From: Zonotrichia leucophrys gambelii
Lineage: Eukaryota; Chordata; Aves; Passeriformes; Passerellidae
DNA length: 64,000 bases
Assembly: GCF_028769735.1 (NCBI RefSeq)
Contig: NC_088177.1
Coordinates: 14,138,599 to 14,202,598, forward strand
Reading direction: 5' to 3'
A program made the translations under genes and the position numbers. The stretch's first letter is position 1, and each line of letters begins with the position of its first letter. This document shows positions 1-22,814 of the stretch, piece after piece. Below the pieces are notes generated by a model. The model made no database searches, was not told the origin of the DNA, and saw only the letters and a list, made by a program, of their open reading frames with translations.

Positions 1-76
1 CATATGTTTTCCCCCTTTTTGTTTCCCCATATTTTCCCCCCATCTTTTGTAGTTTGTCACTGCTATTCCTTTTAGT

Positions 77-116
77 AGTTTTAAGGGAATTTTACTAGTT
101 TTAAGGGAATTTTAAG
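77..116. repeat. 20-bp direct duplication
   Basis: The string AGTTTTAAGGGAATTTTA occurs twice in direct tandem with a period of 20 bp. It is a small duplication in intron 1, with no known function. Confidence 0.7.
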
Positions 117-3100
117 AAGTAGCAATTGGTGTTTGTGGGCAGGAGGATGGCTTTGGCATGACCTTTTTTTGCAGAGGCCAGATGTGTGTTGGCTGTCTAG
201 ATTGTGTGTTCATTGATTTCCACCCCCCATGGCAATATTGGATGTGTAGCAAAACCCTTTATTCTTATTACACATTGTTCCTTTACAGATCAGTGCACCT
301 TTCATATCCCTAATTGTGCTAAGCCAAAAACTATGGTGTCCTGTGGATGTAAAAGATGGAAAAAGGGTTGTTCAGTCAGCTGGGAGCAAGGAAATGGCAC
401 AGCCTGGGATTTCTCTGCCTGGTTAGGAAGGAGCCGCAGAGCTCCTATCAACTCATATTTTCTGCCATGGGTTTAAACACCTCTGGGCAAGGGTGAGAGG
501 AGCCCCCTCTGAAGGAAAGAGATAAGGAATAATTTGATTATAATTACTTTTCATCCCATAAGGTAATTGTTAACTGGGTAGCTGTCTGTGAGTTTGAGAA
601 GGATAGCTGCCTCCTTCCAGGTGCAGAACCTCTCTGGCTGTAGGAACATGGTGATTAATAGAGGAAAAAAAGGGTTTAGGGCTGGCAGGATGTGTAGGAA
701 TTCCCCCTGGGCAGTGCCCTGTGTGTTTTCACCCCCACACCTCAGTTGTGTGGAGTTTGGAACACACTGGTGCCTGGGAGGGCTCTGGCCTTGACCACGG
801 TAATTAAATCTCACATAAATGGTAACAAGATGACATGCTTGTCTGCAGAATTAAGAACAAATTGCATGGACCATAATTGAGCTTTGTGGTTTTCTTTTTT
901 TGGTTTTTTTTTTTGTTTTGTTTTTGTTTTTGCACTGTTACGTTTGTACCCAGCTTGCAATTCCAAGCAGTTCTTTTGCTTAATTCTGTGATAGGATTTC
1001 TGAGTTAGGACAGAGATATGAAGCCAAATTGCAGGCATTAAATATTTTTTCACAAAGGAATCAGGTGTAAATTCAGTAAAATCTGTTTTACTGCCCAGAA
1101 CTGAAGTAGCTAAATGTTAGAAGGCTTTTTCCCCCTCTGTCTGAATAACTGCTGCATTTCTATGAAGGTTGATCAGAAACATTTTAATGCTGTAGGAGCT
1201 GGCATTTCCAGTGGACCTTGCCAAGAGAGGAATCCCTTCCTCTGAGGCAGCACAAATCAAATTAGCAAGGACTGAGTTCTTTCTTCTAATTGTAGGAGTT
1301 CTGTCAAATCTGTTTAATACTGAGATACAGCTGACCCACTTGTGTTTGGCACGTGTCAGTGACCAGAAAAAAGCACAAGGTTCATCCATTGTTTAAGTTT
1401 TCAGCTTTGGTTTTGTTAAAAAGCTAGCCAAGTGTTCATTATTTTTATGTGAACTGTTTTTTCAGTGTATTTTGTATATACTGAAAGGATATATAAAGGG
1501 GTTGAGTCTTATATGAAAGGGGTTGAGCCTCCTTTTATAGATTTATATGTTATTAAAATATCCTACTGCAGTTCCCATCATTGTTGGGACTTGAAATTGT
1601 TGTTAAAGGCTTGTAAATTAAGGTATTTATAAAAAGAAAAACAAAGGCAGTATTTTCTTTGCAAATTAAGTGTCTTGGATGTTACTGTGACATTGTTAAT
1701 AACTGAATGCCATTAAATTAGTGATAAATTTGCACATTAAATGGATGTGGGGCTTGTGAGGAGGGAGCTGGCCAGGGGATGTGAAGGCTGGAAAGCAATG
1801 ATCAGTGCTGTAGGACTAGAGCTGCACACAAACTCTGAGCTCTGGGCCCTGGGAATGTCCTGCTTTTCTCTGGGCTGCAACAACTGGCCTGAAAAACTGT
1901 GCTGAATGTGGCTGTGTGAGTGCAAAATTGTTACTGTTGAATTCTGCCTTTATTTCACGTTATCATTTCACAAGCATTTGGGTAGAGGCACAATGAGGTG
2001 TCCTCATATCTCCTGTGCTGTTACTCTTGAGGAGTGCAAAGAATAATTCTTTTTAAAATGTGCTTCCCAAACCATTGTGTGGGAGTTTAAAGTGACTTGT
2101 TGGCAGAGTTGATATCAGCAAATCCAAGTGCAGGCAGGACACAACTCCCTCTTGTCAGGGAGATTCTTGTGTTAGCACAAAAGAAAAGGCCAAAGGCACC
2201 GAGAGCAGGGGTTGGGTCTCCTTTAATCTGTGTCTGGATGTTCAGGGGCACAAAGTGAGCACTCCTGTGTGTGATGCTCACAGCAACCCCCAGGATTTCA
2301 GTCCCTGGGATTTCAATTCTCATTTCCAGCCTGATGTCTGCATCTCCTCAATGCCCCTCCAGGCAGAGCATCACTTTGGGGAAATGCTGTGGCAATTTCT
2401 ATGCCCATGGGACAAGGAACTAATCAAAGTTCAGCATGGCTAAAAACAGGCAATGATATTCTTCAGCTCACCAGCTATTTTTTTTCTTTTTTTTTTAATT
2501 TTTATTTTTTTGGAACATCAAGGTTCTAAGAAATTGGGGTTTAATCTGGCTACAACTCAAGGAGATGGGAGGAAGAAATAGTTTTGCACACAGAACAACC
2601 TCTGAATTTACCAGCAGCTGCAGGAGGGCTGTGGCATTTGCCCTCTCCCCTGTGTTTTCTTGTTAGGCTTTCTGTCAGCAGGAAAGGGAAAATACTCATT
2701 AAAAGTATGAAGTGATTGAAAGAATGTGTCTTTCTGAGTGCATTTTAGGTTTTGATTTTTTGTGACTGGTTTCAGCTGTTAAAACTGGGCTCTTTTTCTC
2801 CTAACTTGACTTCAGCTGTTAAAATACCAGTTTATAACAGGCATTTCTGGTGTTTCTTCTTACTGCCATGAGCTTGAATTTTGAACCACTGTATTTCTTA
2901 CTTTTAAATACCATTTCATGATAGACTCCTGACTTCCAAATGATTACTGGATAATAACATTGTACACAGCCTGTTTCCTCTCCTCTGTAGCCTTTTAGCT
3001 AGTCATTGGCCAGGGGCAAATGACCTGTTTTTCAAGTTTTGGCAGCCACTGGAATGATGCTGGTATCTGTGTAACTGGATCAATGCCTGGAGGAGCTGTT

Positions 3101-3305
3101 TGGAGCCTGTAATTTGCTGACATGCCATAATTTTTTTTTCCCCATTATCACATGATTTAAAACCCCTCTAGCACAGCAATTTAAAGCAGTTTTATTCTCG
3201 AAATATCTTACATATGGGAAAGAAAAAAACAGATGACATTGTTCCAAGATTTTTGTGCATTTTTTGATTAATTCAGTCAAATACATTTGAGTACCACTGG
3301 GATTT

Positions 3306-3324
3306 TTTATTATTATTATTATTC
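3306..3324. repeat. (ATT)n microsatellite
   Basis: About six ATT units in intron 1. Read on the minus strand it encodes a run of Ile, which lengthens a chance 140-codon open frame (3080-3502) that I do not regard as a gene. Confidence 0.85.
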
Positions 3325-3919
3325 TGAAAATATGTATCAATTTGCTAAAAGAGATGTAGATTTTTGTATAGCACTGCAGAAAATCAATCTGGCACAGCTG
3401 GTAAGTTTTTGCTGTGTATGTGGTAAACATAAATGAGGCCAGTGTAGCTTTTGTTATGTGCAGGTCATTTTTTTTCATGAATATACAATATGCTCCATGC
3501 ATACAATAGATCTAAATAAATACTTATTTCAGAGAGGCCCACCTTGGAGGGCATCTCCACCACATACTGGGGTTTTTTTGATGGATTGCACTGGGTTCCT
3601 CAAGATCTATTCTTTTCAATCAAGGTCAGTGGCAGTAATCTCTTGGTGCAATGTCAATCTCAATTATAGTGGGGATAACACAGTGAAATTGAAGTATGAT
3701 TTTGGGTAGATACATGTCAAATAACTTGACTTGACATTTGACCTAAATAGAAATACATATTCATGATGAATGGATTTGAAAGTGTTAGGATACAAAGTAG
3801 TGCAGTGATATTCAATAGGGGTAGATCTGTAGCCAAAATACAGGAAAATCTGTTACTGAAACTATTTTTAAAAGTAATTTTTTAGGTATTTTAATTTCTA
3901 AAATAAAATTGTTCTGGAA

Positions 3920-4033
3920 ATAATTATTAATATTATAATTCTGTAATAATTATTAATAATCAATATATAATAATTAATACAGATAATTATTATTAATATT
4001 CTGGAATTAATATTATTAATAATTATTCTGGAA
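3920..4033. repeat. AT-rich ATT/AAT low-complexity field
   Basis: About 110 bp made almost only of ATT, AAT and TAAT words, with the element ATTATTCTGGAATT repeated inside. It is an imperfect, interrupted microsatellite in intron 1. Confidence 0.8.
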
Positions 4034-4548
4034 TTCTGTCCCTTTTCACATACTGAGAAAAAACTCCCTAATAGTTTATTTGCCATCAGGGTGAGAGAGA
4101 AACTGTGCTTCAGAGCACCTTGAGGCTGTTGTTCAAGTGGATTGATTATTTTCAACATAGTTTTTAGTCACTGTTATTATGATTTCTGCAAGACACTGGG
4201 TATGGTATGAACTATCAGATCCTCTAATTAGAGGAATACTGTTTAGAAGTTGCAATGTAGGAAGGTGAAAAGTAGCCAGTAAAAGTCTGGTGGGAGATGG
4301 TAGCTTAAAATAATGTCTGGATGCATTTATAATAATGTTACACATGTAAATGAAAATGTGTTGTCCCACTGTGTGTAGACATCAGGTTTTCTGCCTTTAG
4401 AGACTCAGGGTGCACCTTGAAATGTGTGTCCTAAGCCAAGGGCTGGATAAGACGACCGTCTGTAATATCAGTGTGATATTGCAGAGCACAGTAAATCTCA
4501 CCTTGTCACAGATGCATTCTTCAAGCTTAAACAAAAAAGGGGAAGATT

Positions 4549-14220
<9,672 letters not shown>

Positions 14221-16028
14221 AACACAAAAACCACAATGTGCTTTGTGCTGTTGCTCTCCCTGCTGGTTGTTGATCTCTTGCCTGCTTCTGTAATTCTGCA
14301 GTGTTGGGTTTACAAGGGAAATGTTGTTTTCTAGTATCAAGAAAAGTTTCATTTTTTTAACATAAAGATTGAGTTACCAAACTTCAGCTGGGCAGCTGAT
14401 ATTCCATGTGAATTGAAAACAGGGGAATGCTACTATTAAACTTTTCCAGTTCCTAATTTTACTGGCAGTATGAGGAAGGCCCACATTTTACTTAGCCTGT
14501 CATTCTTGGACACACCTTTGGGAATGCACAGTGAGAAATGTAGGCACATGGTTTAATTTTTTTGTACTTGTTGCTAATGCAATGGTAGCCTAGTTAAAGC
14601 CATTCCTAGCCTTGTTCCTAACCAACATGACCATCTGTACAGTATTTTATATGTGAACTTTTCTAGCTGTCTGTTACTACTCCTTTGTACAATGTGAAAC
14701 GTTTCATCCCTTGGTCCCACGACACCAGCAGATGAGCTGTGCTGGATTTATCAGCAGAGCTCTACAGCATTACTGCCCTCCCTGTGTGCCCATCCATGTG
14801 CAATTCCATACAACACTGGGGGAAGTGTACAAGTGTGGCCCCTGCAGTTCATGGTCCCCACTACCTTAAGGTGTTGCCCATCTGCTTTGTTAAGATGTGC
14901 TTTGTTATGGCCTGTGGGTGTTCATGGGCTCTGAAGAGTCCATGTCCAGCAGAAAAGGACTGGTTCTGGTAGCATTTGGAGCTGCAGCTACTCCTGATCC
15001 CAGTGTCTTGTTTTGGCTTCTTTGGCAGTGAACATCTTCTCTTCTCTATGCTGTTGGGCCAGCTGTGCTCCAGAATATAGCCTTGAATCTCTGCCTATTT
15101 ATAAGTGAGGGTTTGGCCCATGATGAAGTGTGCAGGATTAGACAAATTATGCCTTGGAAAGAGGTTCTTGAGCAGGAAAGCTTGGCACTGTTGCTTTTTA
15201 TTTTATGTTTAAAACAATGGGAGATCATTTGAGGTTTATGTGCCTACATTTTGCCAGCCTGAGCTGCTTTTGTCTAGGTTTGCAGAGGAGTTAAACAGGC
15301 TTTAAAAGTTGGGGGGGAGGGTTATGAGCATGAGACAGCAGATTGCAAAAATTTGGTCTGTAATGCAATATAAATACTATTTATGACTCATCTTAGAGTT
15401 AAATTTACCAAAAGTCATGAATGCATGAATTGTAACTAAGATATGTATAGAGGAAGGAAAGGCCATCAGAATATTCTTTAATTTTAATGTTCATCTTGTC
15501 AAAGTGATCATTTCAACTTTGGCTAACAGAAAAATGGATGCATCTCTTAATGTGCTTCATATAGTGAACAGAATGTATTTCTGTGGCTTTGAGGCTGTTT
15601 CCCTGGTGAAATAAGTTCCAGCATTTTGGCTTTGGCAGTTTCATTATAAATCACCCTAAAAAAGGCTTTATAAATATTTCCCTTAGAGCTTGGTTAAGGG
15701 TCTGTACGAAGACCCAAACATACAATGCCTATTTTTGAATTGTGAGGTGAGTGGTGCTTGGTTGTCTGCCCTGTAGTGCACTCAAGAGTTGGGAGGTATC
15801 CTATGCAGCTGGGCTTCTGGGAATATTTACTCAGGAAATATTACTGTGAAATATGTCTGTGGTGTTGGGATTGTCAGTTGTCTGTTGCTGTTTCTAGAAG
15901 AATATGGAAGATAACCAGGATGGTACCAGCAATGCATCAGTCCAAAGTGAGCATTTGCTCCATGAACAAAATGTTCCTATTGAATTCACAAGTATGAAAG
16001 TGCAAATTAAATTAGAGATAGGTGTGTG

Positions 16029-17592
16029 TGTGGTGGGTTTGCCTTGGCTGGATGCCAGGTGCCCATCAAGCTGCTCTATTGCTCCCTGTTCCCAGCTGGG
16101 CAGGGGAGAGAAAATAAGATGGAAAACAACTCCTGGATTGAGATAAAGCAGTTTACTAAGGAAAAAGCAAATTTGGTGTGTGCATAAAGAGAAAAAAAAA
16201 TAGGTTTGTTCTCTACTTCTCATCAACAAGCAATGTGTGGCTGCTTCTTGGGAAGCAGGGCTTCAACACGTGTAGTGTTTGCTCCAGAAGGCAAACCTTG
16301 TAAATAACAAATACCCCCACTTCCTCCTCCTTTCCTTAGCTTTTATATCTGAGCTGGTGTCACATGGTATGGAATATCCCTTTGGTTAATTTGGGTCAGC
16401 TGGCTTAGATGTGGTTCTTGCCAGGATCTTGCCCACCCCAGCCTGCTGGTTGGCAGGGAATGTTGAGAGTCAGCACTGATGCTGTGCCAGCCCTGCCCAG
16501 CAGTGGCCAAAACACTGGTGTGTTCTCAGCACCTTTCCAGCTCCCAGGGCAGAGCACAGTGCTGGGAAGGCTGCTATGGGGAATGAACTCATCCTCAGCC
16601 ACAACCCATATCCAATGGGCATCACCATCACAGGCAGGAATCTCAGCTCCTGTGCCTGGAGCACCTCCTCCTCCTCCTTTGGCACTGACCTTGGTGTCTG
16701 CAGAGTTGTTCCTCTCTCATGTTCTCACCCTGCTCTTCTCTGGCCACAATTACCTCTGCACAATAACTCCTTTTCCTTCTCAAATCTGTCACCACACAGG
16801 TGTCACCATCATTTTTGACTGCCCCGGCCTTGGTCAGCAGTGGCTCTGTCCTGGAGCTGCTGGCATTGGTTCTGCTGGACATCAGGGAAGCTTCTGGCAG
16901 CTTCTCATCCCTGTAAACCTCCTCACCCCCCACTAACAAAACACATGGTGAAGCAACTGTCCCCTGCTGCAGCAGGTATCCTGGAATTACCTGTGGGGAA
17001 CTCACACTGGCGGCAGGCTGAGCCTGGAGGACTGCACCTTTTGGAAGAGTGAACCATGTTGGAGCAGTTTATGGAGAACTGTTGCCCTTGAGAAGGACTC
17101 AAACTGGAGAAGTTCATGGAGAGCAGCCTCCTGTGGGATAAACCCTGTGCTGGAGCAGGGGAAGGACTTCTGTCCTTGAGCAGTGGCAGAAACCAGATGT
17201 GATGGACTGACCCATTCCTGTCCCAGAAACCAGATGTGATGGACTGACCCATTCCTGTCCCAGAAACCACACGTGATGGACTGACCCATTCCTGTCTCCC
17301 TGTGTCACTGATGGGAGGAAGTAGAGCTGGGAAAGAGGGAAGGGTGGGGAGAAGGTGTTTCTAAGATTTATTTCCCTTGTCATTATCCTGCTTTGGTTTT
17401 GTCAGTAATAAATTCAGTTAATATCCCCAAGGTGAGTGAGTCTGTTCTGCCTGTGACAGTATTCAGTGAGTGATCTCTGCCAGTCCTTAACTCAATTCAG
17501 GAGCCTTTCATTGGATTTTCTCTCCTCTGTCCACTTTTGGTAAGAGTGGCTTTGGTGGGTGCCTGGCATCTAGCTAGGGCCAAACCACTACA
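16029..17592. mobile_element. 1.56-kb dispersed repeat with long terminal inverted repeats (songbird type)
   Basis: The element begins TGTGGTGGGTTTGCCTTGG and ends GGCCAAACCACTACA, so the ends are TG...CA and inverted copies of each other. The imperfect inverted similarity runs about 118 bp on the left (16029-16146) and 106 bp on the right (17487-17592). Both sides are flanked by GTGTG (16024-16028 and 17593-17597), a possible 5-bp target duplication in a TG-rich site. The ends and an interior segment (CTGGAGCACCTCCTCCTCC, then TTGGTGTCTGCAGAGTTGTT) are familiar to me from songbird genomes, but I cannot name the family. TG...CA ends and 5-bp duplication suit a solitary LTR; long inverted ends are unusual for one. 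No gag, pol or transposase frame is present. The 175-codon open frame at 16409-16936 looks like chance. Confidence 0.8.
17188..17298. repeat. 37-bp tandem triplication inside the dispersed repeat
   Basis: Three head-to-tail copies of a 37-bp unit starting AGAAACCAGATGTGATGG and containing CTGACCCATTCCTGTC; units start at 17188, 17225 and 17262. The first two are nearly identical, and the third has CACACGTG in place of CAGATGTG. This is a local expansion within the mobile element. Confidence 0.92.
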
Positions 17593-18478
17593 GTGTGTAA
17601 ATAAGTCTGTAATTAAATTGGCTTCAAGAATCTAAAAGAGGTTTGATTCATCTATTTCAGATGTGAAGATGGCTTGTCATATCAGCATGCCTTTGGTTCT
17701 CTTTCTAGGTCACAGGAATTTTGTTGCCCAATACCAAATACTTTTTCACTAAAACTTTTTGGTTTTTTTTAATGTACAGTTGTGCTGGATTTTTTAATAT
17801 GACTTTCTAGGCCCAGATATTGATCACTTCATCCTTTGCTTTGTTGTATACATTAGTAGGAATCAAATTATATATGCACATTTCTTCTGAAAGATGCCCT
17901 TGAGGTTCAATATTGCCCTGTTTGCAGAGTTGCATTGGCTCTGATGGCTCCCTTTTCAAAAAGATTATTATACATTCTGTTGAACATGATAGAAAATCCC
18001 TGACAAGCTAATGGCTTTAAGGAATTCATATCAAGTTCATATGTCTTTACTTGAAATTTTGTTCACTTACAGTAATATTTCAGATTTTTTAAATGCATTT
18101 TTCATTGTATATACCAAAAAGACCTAATTTCTCAAACTTACTTGTATCATCAAAAAATATACAGACTACTATAAATGGCTTTATTTACATGAGTTCAAAG
18201 GAAACAAGTTTGGCACTCTATTGTTCTCATTCTCTGACAGAGTGGGTGTCTGGTTGTTAAAGAAAAAGGATTAGAAATCCAACTCTAAAAATTATTATGA
18301 TTCAAATTCGTACAGAGTATTTCTAAATATATCAGTCTTCACATTCCAACTGTATTGTTGGAATTTATGCACTGGAAGAACCTGTATTGCCTGCTAGAGA
18401 TTAGAATTCTTTTTGGCTTTAGATCATTTAAAGAAGGAGTTTGACTATGCTGAGCTCTAAAAATTTTAATTCCACAAA

Positions 18479-18519
18479 ACATTCTGTGTGATGTGTAACA
18501 TGTGGAGAACACAGAATGT
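18479..18519. repeat. perfect 11-bp inverted repeat in probable 3' UTR
   Basis: ACATTCTGTGT (18479-18489) and ACACAGAATGT (18509-18519) are exact reverse complements separated by 19 bases. In an RNA this would form an 11-bp stem-loop. Function unknown. Confidence 0.75.
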
Positions 18520-20872
18520 CACACTGAAGTGTCACAAACTTATGGTTTTCTATATTTCTCTATATGATTTCAACATATGAATTTATAGGAGTCTCTGAAT
18601 TTCTTTTTTAAGAAATTTTTTTTTCAGTTGGCTCTTTGTGGCATTAACAGACTGTAAAAATGCTGCTGCCAGAATTAGGCCTATACAAAAATTAGCAAGG
18701 ATTTGTGGCACACAGCTCTTGGAAAGGCTGGGGAAACATTCAGAGGTTTTTACTTCTTTGAATCTGCAGGTTGCTTACCTTGAGAATAAGAAGGGAGAAA
18801 TGCCTGTGAGGACACAGGAGAGGGGAATGAATAAGGAAAATTGGAAAGGATACAGCTTCTTTCTGATGCTAGTTTGCAAACTGGCATGTGTTTGTGCTTT
18901 GGTGGAATCAATTCTTTCTGAAGAACAAAAATGTTGGCAACACTTATGTCTCAGTTCTTCACAAGGCACTTCTTGAGCTGTCAGCTTTTGCAAGAAAAGC
19001 CCTTATTTATGTACATATAGTTTTAAGTGCAAGCTCATTGACAGTAATTTTTAGATGGTTACCAAATGCTAGATATTATAGATGAAAAAAAAAAGGTGGG
19101 GGAATAACTTAAAAATCAGATTTAATTAAGAGAAAAATAGTCCTTCTAGTGCAATCAGAAAATAGAGCTCTGGTATTACAAACTTGAAAGTAAAAATTAT
19201 GTGTTGATTAGGGACTTTATTTACCACCATAAATCTAGAGGTGACACAACAAAAATAATCCAGGATGTAGGAATGTTTCGTTGTCTCCTTTGTTTTTATG
19301 CAGGGATTTGTACCAAAGAGGGTGAAATGGACTGGCACCAGTATAGATTCTTGTTAGTTAAAAAGTGACAAAGTTTCACAACACTACTGATCAAACACTG
19401 TGCAAATGAAAAGGCAGTGCACTACATCTGTTGTCTAGTGCTTTACATTAGGAAAATCTGGAGATAAATTAGCCTGCTGAAGTGCCTTTCTCTTTCATCA
19501 GACTTATTTTATCAGTGGGACACCTGACTATCTGAAAGCACATTGTGGTTTTATTTTCTGTTAGCCAAACCCCCCTGAATTCATACAATTATGTAGCTTT
19601 TATAATATTTTAAGAGGCAGATCTAGTGCTTTTTATGTTGGAATACTGACTTCTGCATGTTGATGATGATGGTAGTTGTTGTAAAACCTAGTTTTGATAT
19701 TTTATGTTTGAAAAGAAATTAAAAAAAATATATCTTTAGCAATCTGAACAGTAGTGTCTTTTAAAAATGCTCATATGGGATCTGATTCAACTTTGTGTGT
19801 CAAGTGCAAGCATCTTGAAGTCACTGGATTTACAGGTATGAAACTGACTGGGATATTAACATAAAAAATGAAATTAACATATGTTTATACATAAACTATT
19901 AAACAATAAAAGTCCTTTTTTAGCTGCTAACTTTGCTTGTCAGTAGCAGCAGAAATTGTATGGAGATCAGTACGTAATTCTTATTTTCTAGAACCAATTT
20001 TTATCTCAATTTGGAGCCTAACTTGCATTGGTTTTTAATAGCTTTTTAATTTTTTTTTAAATTCAGTGGTATTATGAAAACATAGTACTATGCCTACAGA
20101 GCTAAAGATGAGCATTCTTTTATAGTAATTTGTACTAATTTGTGCCACACTTCTAACAGTACGTAGCTACATTTGTGTTAAAGAATTTATATGAAAGGTG
20201 ATTTAAATGACTTGAATCTGAGCTTTGTTTCCTTTTAAATCATTATTCATTGTGTTCTGAAAAAAATAAATAGCTTCAGGGTTTTTTTTAAGACTGGTAG
20301 GGCAAAACTCTGTCATTTTTTGTTTTGCTAGAACTCTCATCCTGAAAACTGTTTTACCAAATGAATTTTTTCAGTCAGTTTTAGGACTTACTGAACATTC
20401 CTATATTCCCCCTCCCCAAGACATCCTGGTACTTTATTCCCCAGGTAATGGATTTAGTTCCTTTGAAGCACTCGTTGCACTTCAGTCCACGTTAGAACAG
20501 TACTATTTTTACATGTCACTGTGTAGAAAGGCAGTTTTTAGTGCTCATTGGAGCATGTTACTCGTGCAAAGCCTGGCTCTGGGTGTTGCAAGGCAGGTGA
20601 ACTCATGGCCCTGACTGTGCTCACCACCTTGAATTCTGGAGCCTCATATTCAACAAATGCTTCATGACCTCAGCAATTATTTTCAAAATCTCTCTAGTAT
20701 GGATATTGTTTATGTAAAACATTCTTGATATTTGGCATCCTGGTTTTAAGTATTTCTACCTTTTTATATTTTGTCAGAGGTGTCTTTTCATCTCTGTATT
20801 TACTACAGTATCAGTGTATCTGTTGCTGAAAATGTAACTAAGGTTTGTAAAATGTTACAGCTTATGCAATAT

Positions 20873-20878
20873 AATAAA
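20873..20878 (+). terminator. candidate poly(A) signal AATAAA for FAM171B
   Basis: AATAAA lies in ATAATAAAAATTTG, followed within 30 bases by an A-rich then GT/T-containing stretch (TTATCGATGCC, then ATTTTATTTGTTTATC). It is the last good candidate before sequence with no transcript features. Position is an inference. Confidence 0.5.
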
Positions 20879-20900
20879 AATTTGAAAAAGTTATCGATGC

Positions 20901-22814
20901 CTGAAATTTTATTTGTTTATCTTTGAAGCCATATGTTGGTTAGGGACATCTTTCAACATTTTCTTTCCAAATATCATTAAGGGTATTTCTGTCATCACCA
21001 TAATTCCCAGGACAAAAGAATGTCATCCTCCTTCAGGTTACCAATTCTAATAGAGTCACATTCTCTATTCTGTTTCTTGTGAAGAAAAACTTATTGTAGT
21101 CTTCAGCTGGACCTTGGAGACAATTTCCTTGCAAACAAACAAAAGCACATCTGCAGAATAAGGAGCTAGCTTAAAAAGCTTTCATCCCTTTATGATAAAG
21201 TCATAGCTAATTTATTTATTTATTTGGACAAGGACAATCTGAATGTGTGCTACAGAATCATTTGGAGATGTACTGCACTAAAAGCAAGTTTAAAAACATA
21301 AGCTTTGTTTGCCATGGATGTTTGTTTACAAAGCCTATGTTGTCTACTCTCTAGGTGAAGTTGATGCCAAGAAGGTTTTTATTTTTAATACATTTTTAAT
21401 AAATTTGTAGTTCTGTAGACTACTATTATATAGTTATATAGCTCCTTAACTAGCTCAAATACTTTTCCTACCTTTTATCTTAGATTTTATAAAAGCAAGC
21501 TAACTTTCCTGGAATTTTAATTAGTCTTTCCTCTAGTATGAACCAAGGACATTTTGTTTTTTTCCAGATACTGTGGGCATAATAAATGTGGGGCTAGAAG
21601 CTGGGATGGGGGGGCTTCAGAGAGGGGCAGAACCAAAAGAGGGGGTGGGTTACTTAATTAACTGTTCCTCTAATTGGATTATTTCTGTTAAGTGTGCTAA
21701 TTTGTTCCAGCTTTAAAATTGTCAGAGTCCTGTATTGTATGCATTGTGCCACACTTGAACCAGAAGGACCTTCACTGAAGGTAACCCCTTTTTGTCATTT
21801 TATAATGCTTGGCTTGTGATCTTTGGCATCAAAGTCATTTACTTACATTAAGGCAGAGAAGTAAGTGACAAGCAATAAGATATAGTCAAAGCCTATCAAA
21901 ATACTGGTTTTAAAATATTTATTGTAAAGCTATAAAGTTATTATGAAGGTTTGCAAGATGGCTGTTCAGTCTTGATTTTTCTGTTGCATTCGCAAGTTGT
22001 TTTGTTTCTAAATTCTATTAGAATAAGAAGAAGTGCACATTTTTTTTCTGTAAAGTGGACACTTCACTGCAGAGCCATGCTCCAGTTCATCTTGGTGGTT
22101 TGTCCAAAGTTTAGGGTACTTAATGTGAACATTACCACACATGTATCTATAGAAAATGAATTCCAATTCCTGTTATCTCTCCAAAATTAAGAAAAATCAC
22201 ATAGCAGTACTAAATAGGCTTCCCTTTTTCTTTTTTCCTCCTTCCTCTCCACCCACCTCTCCAAGCTCCTAAGATTGCCACATTTTCCCAGATTGCAAAA
22301 GGGCTGTAACAATTGTCAGGTATCTTTTCTTGTGATTTTTTTCTGTCATTAGAAGTGCAGCAAGTCACGGAGCAAATTTTATGCCTAACCTGTACTAAGG
22401 GAACTGAAACACTTTGCTTAATAACACCTCCTGACATATAGGACAAACATCCTCTTCATCAATTTCTTCCTGACGAATGCACTTGTCATTCTTTGCCTTG
22501 TAAGAGTCTTAAATTGATTTACACAGAAAGTATTAATTGTGTGATTATATGAGAGAAGCTGGGTAATTTTATTGTAGCAAATTCAGTTTAATAAATTTAA
22601 ATTTTAGTGTTTAAATATAAATTGAGAGCTTAGTCCTCCTCCCAGCTTATATTCCTGTCACTGATTTCTCCAGTGACCTGATCCAGCTCTCCAGACTGCC
22701 AAAAGAACAAACCTAACCAATCCACCAATTTTCTGTTGATGTGGTGGGTTTTAATTGAATTTTGAGGTAGGTAATACATGCCTATTACTTTAACAGAGAT
22801 GGTGCAGGGGTAGG
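20901..22814. other. intergenic, no gene seen
   Basis: AT-rich sequence downstream of the probable FAM171B end. It contains a short TTTA repeat near 21,210 and a G-rich stretch at about 21,585-21,650. No exon, RNA gene or recognisable transposon was found. Confidence 0.7.

Larger units (their letters stand above)
14221..20900 (+). other. FAM171B: probable FAM171B 3' UTR
   Basis: From the stop codon to the AATAAA at 20873 there is no other gene start, the sequence is AT-rich, and long 3' UTRs are usual for this family. The end is an inference: without transcript data an earlier poly(A) site is possible, for example AATAAA-like words near 19,905 and 20,265. The stretch contains a 1.56-kb dispersed repeat (16029-17592) and a perfect 11-bp stem-loop (18479-18519). 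No conserved open frame is visible. Confidence 0.6.

Noticed and set aside
3080..3502. 140-codon minus-strand open frame in intron 1
   Set aside because: It is lengthened by an ATT microsatellite read as poly-Ile, has no domain or splice context and lies inside an intron.
16409..16936. 175-codon open frame in the dispersed repeat
   Set aside because: Pro/Ser/Leu-rich composition with no retroviral or transposase motif; several other frames in the same GC-rich stretch are open too.
18638..18976. 112-codon open frame in the probable 3' UTR
   Set aside because: No recognisable domain, no splice sites, and length is not exceptional for the sequence searched.
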